Source: Wolbachia sp. | GTDB taxonomy: Bacteria > Pseudomonadota > Alphaproteobacteria > Rickettsiales > Anaplasmataceae | Length of the DNA stretch: 10,453 nt | Direction of reading: 5' to 3' | NCBI GenBank assembly: GCA_022836975.1 | Contig: JAIXMJ010000025.1 | Location: 1 to 10,453 of the forward strand | Part shown: positions 8,201-10,453 of the stretch, piece after piece | Numbering within the stretch: the first letter of the stretch is position 1 | Layout of the letters: each line of letters starts with the position of its first letter | The notes under the pieces: generated by a model | Database searches by the model: none | What the model saw: the letters and a program-made list of their open reading frames with translations, nothing else | Told to the model about the DNA's origin: nothing | Translations under genes and position numbers: made by a program

Positions 8201-8320
8201 AACTAAAAGTTTAAGAACTCTGTCTATTAAAATTTTTGTTTTACCTGTACCAGCTGATGCATTTATCCATATGGAAGAGTCAAGAGGGTAGCGGTGTATA
8301 AAAGTTGACCAGAATAACAT
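5264..8320 (-). CDS. addA: AddA-type double-strand-break repair helicase with a degenerate nuclease domain
   Basis: AddA pairs with AddB to resect broken DNA ends for RecA-dependent repair. The 1018-residue product has all UvrD-like helicase motifs: Walker A ASAGTGKT (21-28), LCLTFTNAAANEM (47-59), Walker B DEAQD (351-355), GDVKQSIYRFQGA (385-397), SFRSAPEI (426-433), VHKSKGLQAPIV (714-725) and LLYVALTRAEDELY (777-790). The C-terminal RecB-type nuclease region can still be aligned by eye: ILQYMP (888-893), SEVRL (940-944), LNRVCVTQDKV (957-967), IIYNKSS (970-976), QMLVYQTL (983-990). However, the expected His, Asp and Asp metal ligands appear as Tyr886, Asn958 and Tyr972; only Lys974 and the Q..xY motif remain. 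The protein may therefore be a helicase without nuclease activity. addB is not in this window. No good ribosome site precedes ATG 8318-8320. The gene is divergent from ispE, whose promoter lies in its first codons. Confidence 0.9.
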   Translation of the reverse strand: MLFWSTFIHRYPLDSSIWINASAGTGKTKILIDRVLKLLVEGRKNILCLTFTNAAANEMEDRIFDTLIRWATCSELDHNVHNLSQKKIDKARKLFSELTDLNLVIQTIHAFCYKLVSSFPVEAGIAPNCTLSECKELHPIAFDYTLNHMPLQHSINTVAAELDESELSSLLYTLHTKRPMDDLQYIKDKLNVSDRIPDLPLQDIKKLVEILSTGSKRDQNYGKTLQEWCNTGSIDNLFKVFIKSDTYKKKNISSIITKDIEKKFPDAAVIVESVQNKVISYIRDIDAQQIFKRTSNLLNIFQVYTSFYKNEKLKNALIDYNDVIDLATKLTCNHDWILFSLDQKIDHILIDEAQDNSLSQWKIITSLCDEFFANSDEKRTLFVVGDVKQSIYRFQGANPLLFTYMQKYFYEKTEGRNWLSDQLEISFRSAPEILTLVDRLVNHFRKEISFSNHQIKHIPNRKNEQGYVEIWPLLPKLNVQQGFNVYDEYESEYTTDRLLARTISHNIRKWLNDGRILVAKNRCIEPKDIMILVRQRNILVDYIISELKRADVPVIGRDHFKIMDHIVSQDLIALAEFLLLPSNDLALASILKSPLFNLTEEDLFNIAYNRKELSLWKSLEHYSKSTYDELNHMIKLSQIEPPLVLFTYVLNNNKEKFVSRLGTECLEVIDEFMGLLLRFWFLSLQTFVQWIKENNPEIKNDICQNCNAVKVITVHKSKGLQAPIVFLVDTNTVPRNSESIIFDELGAPFWCKKNNNIYCDQITEEKKVEDYNEYLRLLYVALTRAEDELYILGKEPMQKNSWYDIITTCGCPYEKKRKILFEDELEILCINSHYPYLYKKHSILSPSSIDYLDIINTTVENRYVEKSTHIKESVRSGESTRVQTIYTILQYMPKIEKAKRENWLKKYLEAINNDDKDEIYNQISEFNKIYGYLFDLKCKSEVRLTDTFNNKPTFIYLNRVCVTQDKVIAIIYNKSSTDEIEKQMLVYQTLIKQVYPSRQIECVIIFVESLTVRFFPIK

Positions 8321-8332
8321 GGTGTATATAAT
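8305..8332 (+). promoter_or_regulatory. Sigma70-type promoter of ispE-znuB
   Basis: TTGACC (8305-8310) and a perfect TATAAT (8327-8332) are separated by 16 bases, a near-consensus promoter. Transcription would start near 8339, about 20 bases before the ATG at 8360. The -35 box lies inside the first codons of addA on the opposite strand and the -10 box just before its start codon, so the two divergent genes share control DNA. Confidence 0.65.
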
Positions 8333-8359
8333 GTGAATAGTTCTAGTGAAGAATATACA

Positions 8360-9217
8360 ATGAAGAGTTTCTGTGTAAAGGCACCTGCGAAAATTAATCT
8401 ATTTTTACATATTATAGGTAAAAAGGAAACAGGATATCATTTGATAGAAAGTTTATTTGCTTTCACTACTCTTTCTAATCTTTTAGAAATAAAGGTAGGA
8501 TATAAGAAATTTAGGCATGATTATTCCAAGGTTGAATTTATTAATTCAACATCCAGAATAAATAGTAAATATAATACTGTGATGGAAGCAGTAATGTTAT
8601 TGTTAAGATATGCTCCAAGTCATGCTAAAGTGTCGGTTAAAGTTATGAAGAATGTACCAACAGCGTCTGGCCTAGGTAGTGGCTCTGCGGATGCTGGGGC
8701 TGTAATACGTACTTTAGGCAAGCTGTGGGATATTGACAGACTAATTTTGAATGAAATAGCATTAAATATTGGCGCAGATGTTCCAGCAAGCATAGATAAC
8801 ATCCCTGTATTTGTTCAAGGTGTAGGAGAAGAGCTACATTTAATAGAAAAATTATCAATACCAGTGGATATAGTGCTTATAAAACCAAAAAAGAAATTTT
8901 TGAGTACACCAGAAGTATATTCTAGGCATCAAGGAAATTTTTCAAAACCAATTGAGTGGGATGAAAGTAATTTGTTAGATATTATTAAAAATGCAAGAAA
9001 TGATCTTCAAGAGATAGCAATTCACTTAGTTCCTGAAATAAGGGATATAGTGTCAGCGTTAGAACTACAGAAAGGATGCTTGGTTGCACGTATGTCAGGT
9101 AGTGGTACTGTATGCTTTGGAATGTTTGGTAGCGAAGAAGATGCGAAGATTGCAGCGAGCAATATTCAAGAAGAGCACCCAGATTGGTGGGTATGCGTTA
9201 CACAATTAATTGTTTGA
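8360..9217 (+). CDS. ispE: 4-diphosphocytidyl-2-C-methyl-D-erythritol kinase IspE
   Basis: IspE is the cytosolic GHMP kinase that phosphorylates CDP-methylerythritol with ATP in the MEP route to isoprenoid precursors. The 285-residue length is normal. Numbered from ATG 8360, the signatures are APAKINLFLHI (8-18, with Lys11), the ATP-binding glycine loop PTASGLGSGSADAGAV (100-115), GADVPA (138-143, with the catalytic Asp140) and MSGSGTVCFGMF (245-256). I chose ATG 8360 because GAAG (8349-8352) lies 7 bases upstream and the protein then begins as the family does. A GTG at 8333 would add nine residues, but it abuts the -10 box and precedes the predicted transcript start. The stop codon overlaps the znuB start (ATGA-type junction, TGATG), implying translational coupling. 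All key residues look intact, so the MEP pathway is probably active. Confidence 0.93.
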   Translation: MKSFCVKAPAKINLFLHIIGKKETGYHLIESLFAFTTLSNLLEIKVGYKKFRHDYSKVEFINSTSRINSKYNTVMEAVMLLLRYAPSHAKVSVKVMKNVPTASGLGSGSADAGAVIRTLGKLWDIDRLILNEIALNIGADVPASIDNIPVFVQGVGEELHLIEKLSIPVDIVLIKPKKKFLSTPEVYSRHQGNFSKPIEWDESNLLDIIKNARNDLQEIAIHLVPEIRDIVSALELQKGCLVARMSGSGTVCFGMFGSEEDAKIAASNIQEEHPDWWVCVTQLIV

Positions 9218-9924
9218 TGATTGAAGTATTAACACAAAGATTTTTCATTAATAGCTTAATTGCAATAGTTATGGTCAGTTTAATAACTGGTGCTTTAGGG
9301 TCTTTTATGCTATGGCAAAGGCTTTCATATTTGGGGGATAGTCTATCACATTCGTCGTTGCTTGGCATTGCACTTTCTTTAATTTTTAGAATAAGTCCAT
9401 CAATAAGTATAATGCTTATAGCAGTTAATAATAGCAGTATCATTACTTCATTATTTGGTGATATATTAATGCTTGATTATGGTGATATAACGTTAATCTT
9501 TTTCACATCTATAGCAGTTGCTTTAATGTTGATATTAAGGTGGAACCATTGGTTAATGATTTCAATTAATCAAGATTTAGCAACGGTAGAAAAAGTTAAT
9601 GTTAATTTAATAAGGTTAGAATTTTTGATTACTCTTGCTATATTTATAGCCATTTCTGCTCAGTTGATAGGGATATTACTTATATCTGGGTTTTTACTGA
9701 TACCTTCTGCTTCAGCAAGACTTGTTTCACAAACTCCTATGCAGATGGTTATTATTGCAACTTTATTTTCTGTAGTTTCTGGAGTATCTGGACTTCTGTT
9801 GTCAGTGAATTTTGATATTTCAACAGGACCTGCTATTATACTTATATCGGCAATTTATCTATTACTTACCTGCTTTGCACGAAATTATATTAGAAGAACT
9901 AGGGTATATCGTCATAAGATTTGA
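9217..9924 (+). CDS. znuB: Zinc ABC transporter permease ZnuB, apparently internally deleted
   Basis: ZnuB is the inner-membrane permease of the ZnuABC zinc importer (ABC-3 family). The product of 235 residues opens MIEVLTQRFFINSL and carries the family pieces G-A-L-G-S-F-M-L-W-Q-R-L-S-Y-L-G-D-S-L-S-H-S-S-L-L-G (25-50), LFGDIL (79-84), IGILLISGFLLIPSASARL (151-169) and STGPAIIL (202-209). Compared with E. coli ZnuB as I remember it, about 40 residues are missing between IMLIAV (65-70) and NNSSIITSLFGD. That includes the TLLGI-type segment and about two membrane helices. The reading frame is kept. Residues 229-235 (RVYRHKI) and the stop lie within an inserted IS remnant. The ATG at 9217 overlaps the ispE stop by one base; upstream in-frame ATGs (9184, 9193) lie deep in ispE and are unlikely. 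Neither ZnuA nor ZnuC is in the window. Function is doubtful. Confidence 0.8.
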   Translation: MIEVLTQRFFINSLIAIVMVSLITGALGSFMLWQRLSYLGDSLSHSSLLGIALSLIFRISPSISIMLIAVNNSSIITSLFGDILMLDYGDITLIFFTSIAVALMLILRWNHWLMISINQDLATVEKVNVNLIRLEFLITLAIFIAISAQLIGILLISGFLLIPSASARLVSQTPMQMVIIATLFSVVSGVSGLLLSVNFDISTGPAIILISAIYLLLTCFARNYIRRTRVYRHKI

Positions 9925-10298
9925 GCCCACATTCTAATCATTTAACCTTTTTCTTTTTGCTCCAAGTCCAGCTTTATCTACTTTAACGTATGTGGATCAG
10001 TCACTCAAGATCAATAAAAATTTTCAATAAATATAACACCACCTGCAAAATCTCCTGCTTCCAATGGCCATAATCAGGTGGTCCATGGTGCATCGGTCCT
10101 AAATATTCACATTACTGCATTTATGAATCTCCTATTATCCTTTGCAATCCGTTCCTAGCTACATCTGCTTCCAGGCGAGTGACTTTCTAATTTATCCCAC
10201 AATTTGTCTTTTATATCATGCTTTCTGTGTGTTCTCCATCTTTTTACCCTTAAATTCTGTTGTTATATAAACTTTTATTCAATCAGCACGACATACCA
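9902..10298 (-). mobile_element. 397-bp internally deleted IS5-family (IS427-like) remnant
   Basis: The termini are inverted: GGGTATATCGTC (9902-9913) and, in complement, TGGTATGTCGTG (10287-10298). Both are flanked by TA (9900-9901, 10299-10300), a possible target duplication. On the minus strand, pieces of an IS5-family transposase can be read across three frames with stops: HDIKDKLWDKL, ERIAKDNRRFINAVM, FRTDAPW, PPDYGHWK, RRFCRW, YVKVDKAGLGAK, then the last codons MWAQIL and TGA. The central and C-terminal parts are deleted. The right end matches the fragment end at 4686-4704. The remnant supplies the last seven codons of znuB. It accounts for most of the geneless stretch 9925-10357; the 40 or so bases after it (10301-10341) show nothing else. 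Confidence 0.7.
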
Positions 10299-10357
10299 TA
10301 ACACATTTATAGAGACAAAATCAACACCTCAGGAAGAGAATGGACTTCTTGCATAAC

Positions 10358-10453
10358 TCATTTTATCAACTCAAAGTTGTAAATTCCAGCAATTAAGTTG
10401 AACCTCAGACTAAAACGTTTTCGTCGATTTCGATAGCGATCTGCAATTATTTT
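10358..10453 (-). CDS. C-terminal end of an IS5-type transposase (runs off the window)
   Basis: The last 31 codons before TGA (10358-10360) read KIIADRYRNRRKRFSLRF then NLIAGIYNFELIK. This is the standard C-terminus of IS5-type DDE transposases of the group common in Rickettsiales. The frame is open to the window edge, so the gene could be complete beyond it. Just after the stop, in complement of 10342-10359, lies GAGTTATGCAAGAAGTCC, probably the element's terminal repeat. It differs from the CTCTGCAAAGCTAC ends of the other elements here, so it is probably a separate but related insertion sequence. Activity cannot be judged from this fragment. Confidence 0.75.
   Translation of the reverse strand, partial: KIIADRYRNRRKRFSLRFNLIAGIYNFELIK

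Noticed and set aside
8333..8359. GTG start for ispE adding nine residues
   Set aside because: It directly follows the TATAAT box, upstream of the predicted transcript start, and the added residues do not belong to the family.
8620..8858. Minus-strand frames inside ispE
   Set aside because: They are opposite the conserved kinase loop and have no support.
9184..9216. Upstream ATG giving ZnuB 11 extra residues
   Set aside because: It lies deep within ispE, while ATG 9217 overlaps the ispE stop by one base and fits the family start.
9198..9443. 81-codon minus-strand frame over the start of znuB
   Set aside because: Antisense of membrane-helix codons; its hydrophobic look comes from the base composition of the opposite strand.

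Overview
The window is AT-rich DNA that looks like an obligate intracellular alphaproteobacterium of the order Rickettsiales. YidC, NusB, AddA, IspE and ZnuB all have an alphaproteobacterial, rickettsial look. IspE shows that the non-mevalonate (MEP) isoprenoid pathway is or was present. That pathway is generally absent from Rickettsiaceae and present in Anaplasmataceae and Midichloriaceae-type lineages, so one of the latter is more likely. This is inference from gene content, and the species cannot be named from the window. No tRNA, rRNA or CRISPR array was seen.

Positions 98-1526 (minus strand) hold a tetratricopeptide-repeat (TPR) gene made of 126-bp units. Its first ~45 codons and leader come from the left end of an IS5-type insertion sequence. 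A 2-base deletion near 352-364 cuts off the last two units and the natural C-terminus. Next, on the same strand, is a small membrane-anchored retropepsin-like aspartic protease (1572-2075), followed by a decayed duplicate of its own 5' end (about 2095-2229).

Positions 2303-4447 (plus strand) are housekeeping: yidC (membrane protein insertase) and, 18 bases later, nusB (transcription antitermination), with a possible terminator hairpin after nusB. The 0.8-kb gap 4448-5263 is an insertion-sequence graveyard. It holds an IS630-like transposase start, an IS5-family transposase end, and a 289-bp element with inverted ends that keeps the same transposase start and leader found at the TPR gene.

Positions 5264-8320 (minus strand) encode AddA, the helicase of an AddAB-type recombination complex. 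Its helicase motifs are intact, but the C-terminal nuclease domain has apparently lost its metal-binding residues. Divergently, a good sigma70-type promoter inside the addA start drives ispE (8360-9217), which overlaps znuB (9217-9924) by one base. ZnuB seems to lack about 40 internal residues, and its last codons lie inside another inserted element. The rest (9902-10453) is a 397-bp internally deleted IS5-family remnant and the C-terminal end of a further transposase running off the window.

Overall, core genes sit between mobile-element debris, and several genes (TPR gene, protease duplicate, addA nuclease, znuB) show signs of reductive decay or IS-driven remodelling. The most unusual object is the TPR gene whose N-terminus and leader are borrowed from a transposase.
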